Below are positions 20,907 through 31,938 of a stretch of DNA of 64,000 bases, piece after piece. The translations under genes were made by a program, and so were the position numbers. The notes under the pieces are model-generated. The model searched no databases. It saw nothing but the letters and a program-made list of their open reading frames with translations, and had not been told where the DNA came from. The stretch's first letter is position 1; every line of letters starts with the position of its first letter. The DNA lies in NCBI GenBank assembly GCA_029964075.1, contig CM057135.1, forward strand, positions 434,001 through 498,000. Direction: 5' to 3'. This stretch comes from Patiria pectinifera. Its lineage: Eukaryota; Echinodermata; Asteroidea; Valvatida; Asterinidae.

Positions 20907-21834
20907 TTAATATGAACAGATTTTAAAATTAAAAGACCCCGTATACACCACTTCGGATACCAGTCTTCCTCTGGGTAAATTAAGTAATCCAGAGACTTCT
21001 CTGTTTAAGCGCAATTTGAGGTTTAAGTCGGTTACCACCAACGTCACCTTTTTAGATTCTCTAAATATTCTAAAACTTACCCTGGGTATAGAATTTAAAA
21101 TGAAATCGAACCAATCGACGTCGTACCACCCCGAGGGTATTGTGACCGAACCGGTGACTCCAGCTGGTAACGGCGCTAAAAGACTCGGAGAAATAAAATC
21201 TATATTATCACCAGACACGATAAGACTCCCCCGTATTGTTACCCCAGCTTCTCTAATCATTCTAACCCTAGGTTTACTTATCATACGTTCGATATATTCT
21301 AGCGCTATCTTTTACCTTCAGAGATTTGATGGGATCTTTCATATACATTTCTTAATAAAAATATAAGTGTATTGCGTTCTACACTGTTTAGGGAAGCTTC
21401 TCGTTTTTTTATTGTACACAAGTTCATGTGCGTCACTTATTTGGTTTGTTTTTTCCTGGATCGATTCTAAGCAGAGTCTAGTCTGTCTTCTTCGTACGCT
21501 TCTATAAGGTCGTTTATAACTCTATTGAAATCATTTTCGTCGTAAATTAAAAAGTCGTAGGGGTACTCGGGTACCAATCGCGCGATAAAATCTCTATCCG
21601 TTCTTATTACCGCATCTGAGTCGAGTTCACTGGGTCTCATAGAGTCATCACGTCTTTTAGCTGGTTGTCCGTCTATTTGCGTATACCAATCAATATCCGT
21701 GGAGCTGGAAATATTAAAATATCCGGGGTTAAACATCACCCTTTTTACGCGTACAGATTTTTGACCGTTTAAATTATCTACGACGTCTTCTAATTTAAAC
21801 GTCTGCTCTTTTGAAACAAGTGAAACGAATGCAT
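20907..21834 (-). pseudogene. Penton/minor-capsid-like protein, truncated (copy A)
   Basis: Starts at the minus-strand ATG 21832-21834, preceded by TAA (TAAATG). ORF pieces 21467-21739 and 20907-21284 match the B copy (52345-53489), including G-W-Y-D-V-D-W-F-D-F and L-V-V-T-D-x-N-L-K-L-R-L. The segment 21467-21739 preserves sequence that is deleted in copy B (R-D-D-S-M-R-P-S-E-L-D). The C-terminal third is missing, replaced by 'NFKICSY' and a stop. Confidence 0.75.
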
Positions 21835-21875
21835 TTATTTTAAAGTATTTTTATATTAAAACTTAAACTATTATA

Positions 21876-24093
21876 ATGAGTGATTTTAAGTCGTTAAAAA
21901 AGCAGATACAAAGTTTAGCTTATCAGATAACGAAACAAGTAAATCAAAATGTAGCCAAGGCAACCGAGCTAAAGCATCAAGTTGCATCCCAAGCAAAGTT
22001 TTTAAACAGCACTTAACCCAGTGAACTGGAAGTCATAGTTAATAATACTAACGGGTTTTTAACCTTGTTTCCTGACTTAACCTCGGACTGTAAATTGCCT
22101 CACGTTGAGACGGATGAGGATGTAGATGCTCCTGTGTTACACAACTCTTGGAATGTCTCTTCGATTGGACCTCCGCCTACGACGAAGGAACTGGTGTCGA
22201 CGCTGTCTACTTAGACTTTCGAAAGGCATTTGACACGGTGCCGCACAAACGTCTAGTCTACAAGCTGCATCATCTTGGTATAAGACGACATGTACTGACT
22301 TGGATAAATGGTTTCCTGAGCAACAGAAGACAAAAAGTGGTGCTGAGAAACGGAGGACCAATTCTGTTCCTGCTGTATGTGAACGACATACCAGACTACG
22401 TGTCCACCACTGCAAAGATGTTTGCCGACAACACAAAAGTTTACGCCAAAGTTACGAACATTGCCGACTGTGACTCCTTGCAGAATGACCTTAACTCACT
22501 TGCTGTCTGGTCGAAGCTTTGGCTGCTTGAATTCAATGCTGAGAAATGTGTTGTGCTTCGCATAAAGAAAGCCCTGGAATACCAGTACTCGTTGAACGGA
22601 GTCTATCTGCAGGAAGTAGATGACCAAAAGGACCTGGGTGTGAAAGTCAGTAACACTCTTACCCCAACAAAGCATATCCAAGATATTGTGAAGAAGGCTC
22701 GACAGAAGATTGCTATGCCCACTTACCAAAGAGAATAGTAATTTGTTAGAAAAGGTGCAGAAGAGGTGCTTACGCCTATGCAAAGATGATATTGATATGG
22801 AGTCGTTGCAGGAGAGGAGGCTGAAAACAGATTTGGTTGAAACATATAACATATTTTCACCCTCCCCCACAAAGATTTAAGAGGACACTTCAAAAAGTTA
22901 TTTGTCAGGCGTACAAGAACCAAGCTAGCAGGCCACTTCTTCTCTAATGGAGTGGTGAGACACTGGAATAAATTGCCAGAATCACTAAATTCTGCACCAA
23001 CTGTGGCTATTTTTTAAGAATCAACTGAGAGTCCTGCCCATTGGCGAAGAGGACTAATATACCAAGTAAGTATACCAAGTAAGTATACCAAGTAAGTATA
23101 CCAAGTATATATCGTTGGAAATCACACCCCATGTCGTTTTATCAAAATCAGTTAAATTCTGCGATCTACTTTGCTACTACGGGGTGCGGTATTGGATTCG
23201 ATCTTTTGAACGCGAGCAACCGTTACGTTTGGGCCATCTTTAACTTTCATTGATATTTTACGGTTAGAAAGATCATGTACGACTTTGCCGCTCCTTTACC
23301 GGGAGATGACGCATTAAACGCTCTAGCCAACAGTTATAATCACAGAGCATTTACCGATACCTGTTTGTTGTTTGGCATAGATCAAAACAAGTCTTTTAAA
23401 CAGACGAGAGACACGGTTATGGACGGTCATTTGCATCGAACCAAATGAATCGGTACAAAAGGCTTGGTTAGATTTTGTACCCGACACGAGTTCGTTTACC
23501 CCCGCGGGAATCATAAAGATCAACGAATCGATCAGATCTTACGTGTACGCTTTACTCGGTGCGCAGGCTCAAACAAAAACGAGCGTTTTACCACCGGGCA
23601 CCGGATTAGACGCTCAGAGACAATTTAACGTCATCGTTGAAAACATCATCAATGCAGTAGACGACATGGAAACGAGTATCAATCAATTTCAAGACTCTTT
23701 GCAGTATGCCAGAACGCCTTTCAATTTTGTCGTGAAACCGGGGTTGTATTTAATTCCATCGGATATGAACTTGAGGGTTGGAACGCACGACGTCTACAAC
23801 AACAATCTTCAAATTGCTACCCAGATTATGAAAACTGGTTTGGTGCCAGATTTAAACTCACAACCTCAACCAGACGACTCTTTTGATGACACCGATGACG
23901 TCGCGCCACCAACACCCCCAGAGCCTGTGACGAACGATATTGTATCACCAGCACCAACACCAGCACCAACACCTACAGTTTTAACCAAAGAGCCCACGAA
24001 ACTACAAACTCACTAAGACGAAAAATTATCGTTGACGGTAGGAATATTAGCCATCGTTGGCTGAGTATTTTAGCTTACGAGGCAACGCGTTAA
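21876..24093 (+). pseudogene. Stalked membrane protein homologue (474-aa type), interrupted (copy A)
   Basis: Opens with M-S-D-F-K-x-L-K-K-Q-I-Q-S as in copy B (50879-52303). The gene is split by a non-LTR insert (22128-23110), then continues with C-G-I-G-F-D-L-L-N-A-S-N-R-Y and from 23543 to 24016 in a long open frame through the conserved S-Y-V-Y-A-L-L-G-A-Q-A-Q region. The Pro/Thr/Ala stalk is shorter than in copy B. A CAA-to-TAA change stops the frame before the C-terminal membrane anchor. About 150 residues in the middle are deleted (23405-23440). Confidence 0.8.
22128..23110 (+). mobile_element. Non-LTR retrotransposon insert with RT relic
   Basis: Interrupts the copy A stalk gene between '…gaggatgtagat' and 'atcgttgg'; copy C (63250 onward) shows the uninterrupted sequence. 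A 196-codon frame (22148-22738) is an RT: Y-L-D-F-R-K-A-F-D-T-V-P-H, then G-P-I-L-F-L-L-Y-V-N-D-I-P and F-A-D-N-T-K. The active-site F-A-D-D has become F-A-D-N. The S-G-V-P-Q-G-S-V-L block before G-P-I-L is deleted. The 3' end has a 13-bp tandem tail (aagtataccaagt) at about 23060-23108. CR1/Jockey-like; 5' truncated and inactive. Confidence 0.85.
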
Positions 24094-24110
24094 GTCACAC
24101 TCTAATCACA

Positions 24111-24164
24111 AAACAAACAAAAAAGCCTTACCAACTTTGTGCTGGTAAGGCTTTTTGTTTGTTT
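24111..24164. terminator. Bidirectional hairpin with flanking A/T tracts (copy A)
   Basis: Stem AGCCTTACCA / TGGTAAGGCT with loop ACTTTGTGC, extended outward by AAACAAACAAAAA pairing with TTTTTGTTTGTTT. It lies between convergent gene ends (24093 and 24186). The same core with a different but still complementary outer stem is found in copy B at 50805-50856. Confidence 0.75.
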
Positions 24165-24185
24165 AAACTTTAATTACAACTATAA

Positions 24186-25394
24186 CTACCATCGTTTTTG
24201 CAGGTACGCAAACACCAAGGCTCCCACACCCCAAAACAAAGCCCACACGTGTTCGGCCAACGACGATACGGACTTACTCAACGCGTTAAATATCCAACTG
24301 AGTACGCTGCCTATGATACCCGGCAGAGCACCCAATGCGCTCGCTCCGAGTTTTTGAAGAGCAGATGCAAAATTAGCGAGTTGTTTTGAAATCCACTCTT
24401 TGATACCGCCTTTTGGTGGTGTTGGTGTAGGTGTTGGCGATGGCGCGGTTGGGGCACCCACACCTCTCACGCTAGCGACGATGCTACTCACTATCGTGCT
24501 GATGGCTAAACTAAAAGCGGCTTAAATACTCACTACGGTCACACCTTGTTCTCTAAACAGAGTTCTAATCTTTTCTGCCAGAGTCGTGTCGTCGCCTAAT
24601 ATTTTATTAATCGTTTCTTTGATTCTAGCGATCTGACTTTGAGCCCTCGTTCGTTGGCTTTTGCGGCTTCTAATCTGGCGGATCTTTCAACGTTAAAGTC
24701 GCTCAATTTATCGTTTAACTCTCGTTGACCCTCTTCGCGTCTCGTGGCTGCAATCTCTCGGTCGAGTTCAGTGAGACGCGCTAAATTAAGTTCTAGGTTA
24801 CCTCTCAACGTCTGAAGACTTTTGTCTAAACCCTGGAGTTCTCTGTAATTCAATCCTTCTGTTTGAGCGCCGGTGTCGCGTTGAAAAATCTATAATCTCG
24901 GTTACCTCATCGGTGACGCTGGGTAGTTCTGTCATGGGGATACTCTCAGTTTGTACTTGTTCGAGCGGGTTACGTTTATAATCTTTAAAACCCAATCCGT
25001 TTCTAATGAAATCTCTACCTGGAAGATTAACCTTTTTGCATTATTCTCTATACTCTTTAAACTCAAGCATTTTTTTAGGGTTTCTTTTATCCGTTAACCT
25101 TACTAAGGCTTTATCAGTTGCTTGGAAAAATAACCCGTCTTTTTTGCCGACAAAATTTTCGTATCGCGGAGCTAATGATCCGTCGCCTCTGTTCAAAATC
25201 TTGTAAAAATCATCGACGCGATCACTTGTGACCATGCTTCTTCCTCGATATAAAACCTCATCTATGTCGGTAGTTGGGATGGGTGTATCAGGAGTATCAA
25301 AAGTATCGTCCCAATCTAGATTGGTCTCTTCTACATCATCATCATCATCTAAGATAATATCAGGTGGATCCATGTCAACTCCTCCCTTAGCCAT
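24186..25394 (-). pseudogene. 383-aa-type coiled-coil/hydrophobic-tail protein (copy A)
   Basis: Homologue of 49531-50782. Minus-strand frames 25041-25394, 24798-24995, 24596-24853 and 24186-24491 together cover the acidic N-terminus, the coiled-coil region and the C-terminus. The C-terminal piece is intact through K-G-G-I-K-E-W-I-S-K-Q-L, A-L-P-G-I-I-G-S and the final hydrophobic helices. It thus shows the frame lost in copy B, where a T run has five rather than four Ts. Start context TAAATGG. Confidence 0.8.
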
Positions 25395-25407
25395 TTATTT
25401 AATAAAC

Positions 25408-25659
25408 CTATTTAAATTGTGCCGTTTTAATTATACTGCCCTGTAGTATACCCTGGGTTATCAACCAATTTTGCGTGGCTAGAGCTACACTTATAATACC
25501 CGTCAATTTAACCGCATCTTCTACGCTTAGTTTGTCTAAATCCGGTGCTTTCATTTTGAGTAGTTTATTTCCTACCATGGCGTATCCCATCGAAAGACCC
25601 AATATGACGGCTCCGTGATAAATCGTATTAGCTATTCCGTTGGTGTCAAAGTTACTCAT
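25408..25659 (-). CDS. 80-aa-type conserved small membrane protein (copy A)
   Basis: Intact 83-codon ORF, nearly identical in layout to 49266-49508. A hydrophobic segment (A-V-I-L-G-L-S-M-G-Y-A-M-V-G) and a second weaker one (G-I-I-S-V-A-L-A-T-Q-N-W-L-I) flank a short polar hinge. The C-terminus is extended by three residues relative to copy B. Likely a virion or membrane protein of the Polinton; the function is unknown to me. Confidence 0.7.
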   Translation of the reverse strand: MSNFDTNGIANTIYHGAVILGLSMGYAMVGNKLLKMKAPDLDKLSVEDAVKLTGIISVALATQNWLITQGILQGSIIKTAQFK

Positions 25660-25691
25660 CGTTTTTAATATAACAATTTTTAAATTGCTGT

Positions 25692-26036
25692 TTATTCCAT
25701 GTCTAGCGGCACTGGCTGTACTACCGGCGCAGTTGCCTTACTTTTTAATACCAGCAACCCCACTCCTATTATTGACGCTATAGCGCCCCACATCGCCCAA
25801 GAGTTGTAGTCTGGTTAGCTCGTAGCTTCGTCCGATGTTACGTCCATTCTTGCTAATTTTAATTTCATCTGTCTATTGTGCTCGGCTAAAGCTTTACCCT
25901 TCTGTATTCGTTCAGGATTTTTAGTCTTGGTCACTCTCATTACCGTCGGTGATGGCGTTGTTTTTATCGGTTGGGGCGTCTCTGTCTCTGCTGGTTGAGC
26001 CGCTGGCGTTGCTGTCGCTGCTTTCTGATCTTCCAT
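25692..26036 (-). pseudogene. 127-aa-type Pro-rich/basic/TM protein (copy A)
   Basis: Homologue of 48849-49232. Start context TAAATGG. The N-terminal Pro/Thr-rich and basic K-N-P-E-R-I-x-K-G-K-A-L-A-E-H-N-R part is open. A TCA-to-TAA nonsense change (A-T-S-stop-P-D-Y-N) separates it from the membrane segment S-W-A-M-W-G-A-I-A-S-I-I-G-V-G-L-L-V-L, which is still in frame to the stop at 25692. Confidence 0.8.
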
Positions 26037-26424
26037 TTATTATATTAGGTTTGTTAAATTTCAAATGTTTTGTTGTGATAATCGTAGCTACTAGGGGTGA
26101 TATAAAAGTTCCGTATTTGTAACAAACGTCGCTCAACATACCAGGCATACTCGCGCTTATAATAGGATCAGAACTCAAGTCGTTGGTGAGTTCTTCTTCA
26201 GAATCAATAGTGACGTTATATTCTAAAACTTGTACGGGTGTAACAACGGATAACACAACGGAACACACGAAAATAGACTTAAAGTGTATTTGCCAACAGT
26301 TTGAACAATTTCATTTCCAAATTTAGTTTTGTATAGATGATATAGCTTTTCGAGTTCTTTACTGTCAAGAGCTTCGATATGTCTAACGGTATATTCCTTT
26401 CCCAAGTACTTTTAAAGTTTCCAT
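25921..26424 (-). pseudogene. 192-aa-type protein, shortened (copy A)
   Basis: Homologue of 48386-48964. Its start is joined by deletion to the first codons of the ATPase gene (ATGACACAA at 26426-26434), so the whole ATPase and the small TM ORF are missing. An internal deletion removes the N-terminal 30 residues, and a frameshift separates 26223-26405 from 25921-26268. The central hydrophobic region and L-S-D-V-C-Y-K-Y-G-T-F are recognisable. Confidence 0.75.
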
Positions 26425-26435
26425 CTTGTGTCATT

Positions 26436-27050
26436 TTAACTTAACAGAGATTTAAAATCCCGTCTTCCAAGTTAATTTGAGCATCCATGACTAAATTGAA
26501 TGTTGATGCCTCCTCCGTCTCCGAGTTTCCTACCGGATCCGTGAGCGGAATTGTCGTCGTTACTTCTAAAATCGAGCCACAGACCGTACTTGTTTTTTAG
26601 ATAGTCTCCGAGGTCAAAACCCGTCCAATTTAAGTCTTTAGTTACTCCGCGCCCGCTTTCCTTATCGCTGTCTCCAAAGAACTTCATGATTTCGTTCCAG
26701 TGTTGATATTGAAACATGCCTTGCGAATAGAGTTGATTGGGTTTACCTTCTACAGTCACCGATGTTTTGGTTAGTTTTGGATTATAAAATCGCTGCGGAT
26801 TTTTCTCCAAGGGATCTTTAAACAAAAACAAAATACCCTTGAGACTCCTGATGGGTTGATTGACACTGACGTTCCAAAGCGTGTCCGATTTGTTGACGGA
26901 TCTAACTTCTAGCGAGTGGATTTTATGAAACAGATATTTCATTAACCCCTTGTGTTTATTCCTGAGAGTGATAGCTAGGTCTCTGTTGGTCACCACTTCG
27001 TATTCGAGAGACAAGTCTGAGATAGTATACATCGCCGCCGTATCTGAACT
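26436..27050 (-). pseudogene. MCP: Major capsid protein, C-terminal part (copy A)
   Basis: A 186-codon frame (26472-27032) covers the second jelly-roll region, with F-K-D-P-L-E-K-N-P-Q-R-F-Y in the frame broken in copy B, and L-W-L-D-F-R-S-N-D-D-N-S-A-H-G-S-G-R near the end. A deletion of about 50 bp near 26495 removes one strand before V-M-D-A-Q. The gene is split from its N-terminal part by the 27054-29848 transposon. Confidence 0.85.
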
Positions 27051-27053
27051 GTT

Positions 27054-29848
27054 AGAGTTGTTGGCTATTCGTAACAGTTACCGACTTCCAACATGCAGTT
27101 GGGTGAAAGGTTACGTAATCCTCCTTTTAATGATGGCATTCAAATGGCGCGTGATTTCTATTGTGACATTGAAGTGGCGATCCTTCTCGCGCCACAGGGC
27201 GATTTCTTTTACAAAGAAAACATCCTCTTCAGCGCTGACTTATAGGCCCATGCTTAATTTGCATGTGACAGTTACAGGCATACAGTCACCCCTTGACTGT
27301 TATGTGAAACTGTTGTACAACTGTTAGACCGGATAGTTGCGTATACAGCAATCAAATTGCACTTAAGAACGTTGCCACGAAAAGGTCTCTGAGTCCACTG
27401 AGGCGATCCATCAATTATCCCCATTGCATTGCTTTCTGGGAGAAGTGGTCTCGTCATTGCCCATTCCTGGGCATTCGGCCATCTCACATGTCTTCGATAA
27501 ATCAAGGGGGCTAAAAGGGCAGCAATCTCGAAATAATATTACAAATTTACATATATAAATTTCATTTTTACCAAACATTTACGAAAGAATAGCATGAAGG
27601 ATATTACCATATTTTTTCGGTTTTCAAGTTTTTTTTTTTTTTACATTTTAAACATTATTTATCAAGGCATACCATTGCACGAAGTTTCAAAGCATCAAGA
27701 TCGATTCATTGAACTGGGCTAAAATGCGAGCAAAAACGTTTTCACGCAAGTAACACTCTCCTAGTTTGAGCGCGCTGACCTCCATTTCCACGAAGTAACA
27801 CTCACCTAGTCTTGTATGAAGCGTTCTACTTATGAGAAGATTATAGTTTCGCACCTTTTTTGGTTTACAAACTATCACTCAGCTTTTTTCTCTTATTTCT
27901 TGTTAATTTAATGTACAAACGAGAGAAACCCAGCAAATTTAATAAATTCAATACATCAATTGTCCACAACGAGAAACCAAACTGAAAATACTATGCAGTT
28001 TTGACGCAAAGTGTTGTTCTAGAAAACGTTCATCTTTAGATGCCGTTTATATTACTCCGATTGCTAGTTTTTTTCTGGTATGTACATGAGTGTTACTTCG
28101 TGGTATCGCTGACGAAATAACAACAGATTGTTGATTGGGAAAAGTGCTTCTCCTCGCCTTCCTGGGATTATAACTTCCCTTGAATCATCAAATATTGTGA
28201 GAAAATCTTGACGGGTAACTCCAGTCAAAGTAAACAATAGACGAAGGTGTTCAAGTTAATCATTAAAAACATCTCTTCCGTGTCTCGGTTCATAAAATGA
28301 ACAGAGCACTGTAAATGTCCCCAAAAGTATCTTCACACGCGCGAGAAAGATAATACTTCTGCTTGTCTCGTAAAGCAAGGCCAGTATAGCTGCGTCATCC
28401 ATATATTTGCTTTGAGCTCAATGATTAACAATTATTCTGGCCGGCACCGTGTATTCGTCGTGCATGCATGCCGCAAGGCTGGCCGGTCACGTGGTACTGC
28501 CTAGTTGGATGAGTTGTCCAGCTGCTGGGTTTTATTATCCAGCAACATTTTGCAAAATTCAAAGATTGCCATGGCCGGCCAACTATAGATGGGCCCCACC
28601 CATAGCTAGCTAATGTCAAAGGTCCCAAGTCGGACATGTAAGCACAGCTGTAGAGACTCTAGTCGTACATCAATGTAAACTATAGTTGGGACTGCCAAAT
28701 AAAAATATTGCGGTGGCCCAACTACAGATGGTCCCCACCCATAGATCATTTCATTGGTCCCCAGTAAAGTCAGATGTGTATTAGAGTTGTAGGGAATGTT
28801 TTATAATCGTACAACAATGTACACTATAGTTGGGACCGCAAAATAAAAAGATTAGGGTGGCCCATGGAGGAATAAGAACACGGCCCAACTATAGATTCGC
28901 CCCATCAATAGCCAATTTCAGTGGTCCTCAGTAAAGTCAAACGTGTATCAGAGCTGTAGGGAACGTTTTATGCTTGTACATCAATGTAAACTATAGTTGG
29001 GACACCGCAAAATAAAAAGATCGGAGTGGCCCAACAATGGAACTTACAGTTGGGACCGTCCCAGCTATAGTTGGGACAGGCCCAACTATAGTTGGGCCAG
29101 CCCAACTGTGGAACTACGGTTGGGACCGTCCCAACTATAGTTTGGATCGATGCGATAGTTGGGGCGTGACATCGGCTCTGTGTGATTTGCTGTTGTCATG
29201 TTTGAGGTAAGCGTGCGACTGTTACCTCGTGGGCTGTATCAGATTTCACCCAGTGCTCTGTTCGGAAGATTTTATGAACCGAGACAAGGAAGAGATGGTT
29301 TTAAATGATTTTCTTGAGCACACTGATCTATTTTTACTTTGACTAGAGTGCGTTTCCGTGCTATATTGTATAGGCCTACATATTTGTATCAAACCCCATA
29401 TAAAAAAAAATCGTTCTGGGCTGTTTATTGATCACTTTTCACACTTAAAAACAAAAACAAGGTATCATTTAACATACATTTATATATATTTAAAAATAAA
29501 ATAAAAACACAGTGTATTGCTATCAGTTCACATCGGAAATTTAGTGGTGAAAAAAAAGGAGACTGAATGCCTCATACAGGCATGACTGCTTATGAAACTA
29601 ATTAAAGGATTGAAAAACTTTAATCCTCCAACTAACCATACTCCCTATTTTGACAAGGTTTTCCAAGCCGCGTGACCCACAGGATTGCTGGGGTTGCTGT
29701 TTAGAAGGCCGATCCGCCGTAATGATCACCACTTCAATGTCACAATAGAAATCACGCGCCATTTGAATGCCATCATTAAAAGGAGGATTACGTAACGTTT
29801 CACCCAACTGTTGGAAGTCGGTAACTGTTACGAATAGCCAACAACTCT
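27054..29848. mobile_element. 2.8-kb DNA transposon (Harbinger-like?) inside the copy A capsid gene
   Basis: TIRs of about 130 bp start AGAGTTGTTGGCTATTCGTA at both ends (27054-27180 and about 29710-29848), flanked by GTT at 27051-27053 and 29849-29851. Copy B provides the empty site. Reading the ends differently gives a 5-bp duplication CTGTT. A minus-strand relic (27272-27505) contains H-V-R-W-P-N-x-Q-E-W and G-I-I-D-G-S-P, reminiscent of the first catalytic region of PIF/Harbinger DDE transposases, which also make 3-bp TSDs. The rest of the transposase is missing. The interior holds a nested inverted repeat (28207-28320 with 29247-29345) and the tandem array at 28573-29150. Confidence 0.8.
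28573..29150. repeat. Tandem repeat of about 140-165 bp with CCAACTATAGTTGG palindromes
   Basis: Three units begin GGCCCAACTA at about 28573, 28710 and 28881. Each contains 'atgtaaactatagttgggac' followed by 'aaataaaa'. From 29029 to 29150 the short palindrome CCAACTATAGTTGG is reiterated with both polarities. Non-coding. Confidence 0.8.
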
Positions 29849-29851
29849 GTT

Positions 29852-30455
29852 GACTACTCAACATATCGTGATCGTTAAACTTTATCTCGTACGTCAGAGA
29901 TTGTTTTAAACCGCTGGGATAAAAAGGGTGATGCGGAGTCAGTATGTCAATGTCTAGGGGAATACAATATCGTTACCATAGGCATCCGCGATAGCTTGAT
30001 CTTTACCGCTGTTGGCGCCCGCGTTAGCATCTTGAGCCCAGTTCTTAGTTTAGACACGTTTTCTTTTCTATGCCAGAGTACGCCATGTTTCGAGTCGTTG
30101 AGCTGTTGAGCCAATTGTCTTTAAAGTTTTGATACACGTCGGCGTGACGATAACTCACGATTTTGTGACCTTGAAGTCTGACGCTGATTTCACTGACTAA
30201 ATTTCTGGCTAAATTGCCAAAAATGGTTCTATTGTTGTCACCTCCACCTTTGAGTTCTCAATTGAAAGCTAGTTTACAAGTGCCGGGTACGATCACGTCG
30301 TCTACGCCCAATTGAGGAAACTTGACCCTCAGCGTTTGCCCCGCCGATAAACTACTAGGATTGTGGGTAATGACCACCTCTTTTCTCTCACCCTTGATAG
30401 ATCTGGGTATTTTTAATAGCCTGCTGGGATTGAGCTTTTTTCCATACGCATTCAT
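29852..30455 (-). pseudogene. MCP: Major capsid protein, N-terminal part (copy A)
   Basis: Starts at the minus-strand ATG 30455 (M-N-A-Y-G-K-K-L-N-P-S-R-L-L). The first 65 codons are open to 30258; later sequence down to 29852 still aligns by reading with copy B (G-H-x-I-x-S-Y-R-H-A-D-V-Y), with stops and shifts. Continues at 27050 after the transposon. Confidence 0.85.
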
Positions 30456-30489
30456 TTTATTTATACCAGTTTTAAATTTAAAGGTATAT

Positions 30490-30900
30490 TTAAGCCAAGT
30501 AACCCACCAATAGCGTTCCTCCCGCGATAAACGCGAGTTCTCTTCCTATTTGTTGGTCGCTAGGCTCGTAAAAATCTTCGAGTTTGGGTTCGCGTTGCAG
30601 TCCTACGGGTAGTTCGGTAGACTGTCCACTCACCTCGTTGTAGTAACGCAACGCTCGGTCTACGTTGAAAAATGTTTCTTTAGAGGCATTTTGTTTTCTG
30701 ATACGTTCGTTTAGAAAATCTAGATATTTCGTTAGTTCTCGTTCCCACTTATCTTTGGCGGCTGAAAGTTGTTCTATCGCTAAATCTTGTCTCTTACGCT
30801 CCTCGTCGCTCTGTTTCAGGTTTGAAAATAAAAATTTCGAACCAGTAAAAGCTAAGGGGTTGACAATCGCGCCTCCTATCATCATAGCAATGCCAGACAT
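30490..30900 (-). CDS. 138-aa-type conserved Polinton membrane/coiled-coil protein (copy A)
   Basis: Intact 136-codon ORF, same architecture as 45726-46142: an N-terminal hydrophobic segment ending in F-S-G/T-G-S-x-F-L-F-S, a charged helical centre with K-x-x-F-L-N-E-R-I-R-K-Q-N-A-S-K-E-T-F, and a C-terminal membrane helix (A-F-I-A-G-G-T-L-L-V-G-Y-L-A). It keeps an open frame although most neighbours are broken. Confidence 0.75.
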   Translation of the reverse strand: MSGIAMMIGGAIVNPLAFTGSKFLFSNLKQSDEERKRQDLAIEQLSAAKDKWERELTKYLDFLNERIRKQNASKETFFNVDRALRYYNEVSGQSTELPVGLQREPKLEDFYEPSDQQIGRELAFIAGGTLLVGYLA

Positions 30901-30931
30901 ATTATTATAAACGTCTTTTATATTAAATAAT

Positions 30932-31938
30932 AAGCAAACATTATCTAAACTGTATTATAGCCCGAGTGGTTATTGGAGAGGTGAAAGTGCCGTCGACCAT
31001 TTACACGATAAAACCAAAATGTATAAAAAGGTAATCAGAGATTGGCTTAAAAAACAAGCGATCTGGCAAATTTATCTACCGGGTCCTGCGTATGTACCCA
31101 GGCCTACGAGTACTTCGCGAGAGTTTGAAACACCAAACGACTTTCACCAAATGGATGTGCTATACCTACCCCGGGAAAAAGTAAAACGCAAGACTTAAAT
31201 GGACGTAAATACGCTTTGACAGTTGTCGACGTTGCGAGTGGATACCACGAAGCAGAACCTTTGGTTTCTAAAGCGGCGGATTCCACGCGGGATGCTATCG
31301 TTAAGATTTACGCGAGATCGCGTTTGAGTTACCCTGAAACGTTGAGAGAAGACGCCGGTACCGAATTTAAAGGCGCTTTTAAAAAATGGATGACCTCAAA
31401 AAACGTCGAGATTATCGTCGGCGAACCCGGAAACCACCGATCGGAGGGTATCGTAGAAAGATTTAATCGAACGCTAGCCGAGAGACTGTTTGGTCATCAG
31501 TACGCTCAAGAAATGTTAAATCCCGAGAGTAGAAACACGCAATGGGTCGAGCGATTACCCAGCGTGATCAAGGCAATAAACGACGAAACGACAAGATTAA
31601 TAGCTAAAGCACCGTCACAGGCGGTTAAACTAGAACAGGTCCGGCAATCGCCGGCTAACCCCGTTAAAACAAAAGAGCAACAATTACCGCAAGACGCTAT
31701 GGTAAGATATTTATATTACCCGGGCGAGCAAGAGGGGGGTACTTCGAGAAGAGCCACGGATCCCATTTGGAGCGTAGACATCTTCAACGTGGAAAAAAGA
31801 ACGAGTCAATTTAAAATGATTAACGGAAAAAAAGAGACGACGGGCCCCACTCTATATTACCTGCAAGACGGCCCAAAAAGGAGTTTTGTTAGACAAGAGC
31901 TTCAAGTCGTACCCGAGGACACGCAATTACCGCCGTAG
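30932..31938 (+). pseudogene. INT: Retrovirus-like integrase (copy A)
   Basis: Homologue of 44680-45684. The start codon is lost, the first 85 codons (to about 31197) are open in one frame and end with a stop, and the rest (31216-31938, 240 codons) is in another frame. The DDE core is retained: H-Q-M-D at 31144-31155, E-D-A-G-T-E-F and V-E-R-F-N-R. The frame break lies between the first and second catalytic residues. Ends tail-to-tail with PolB. Confidence 0.85.
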
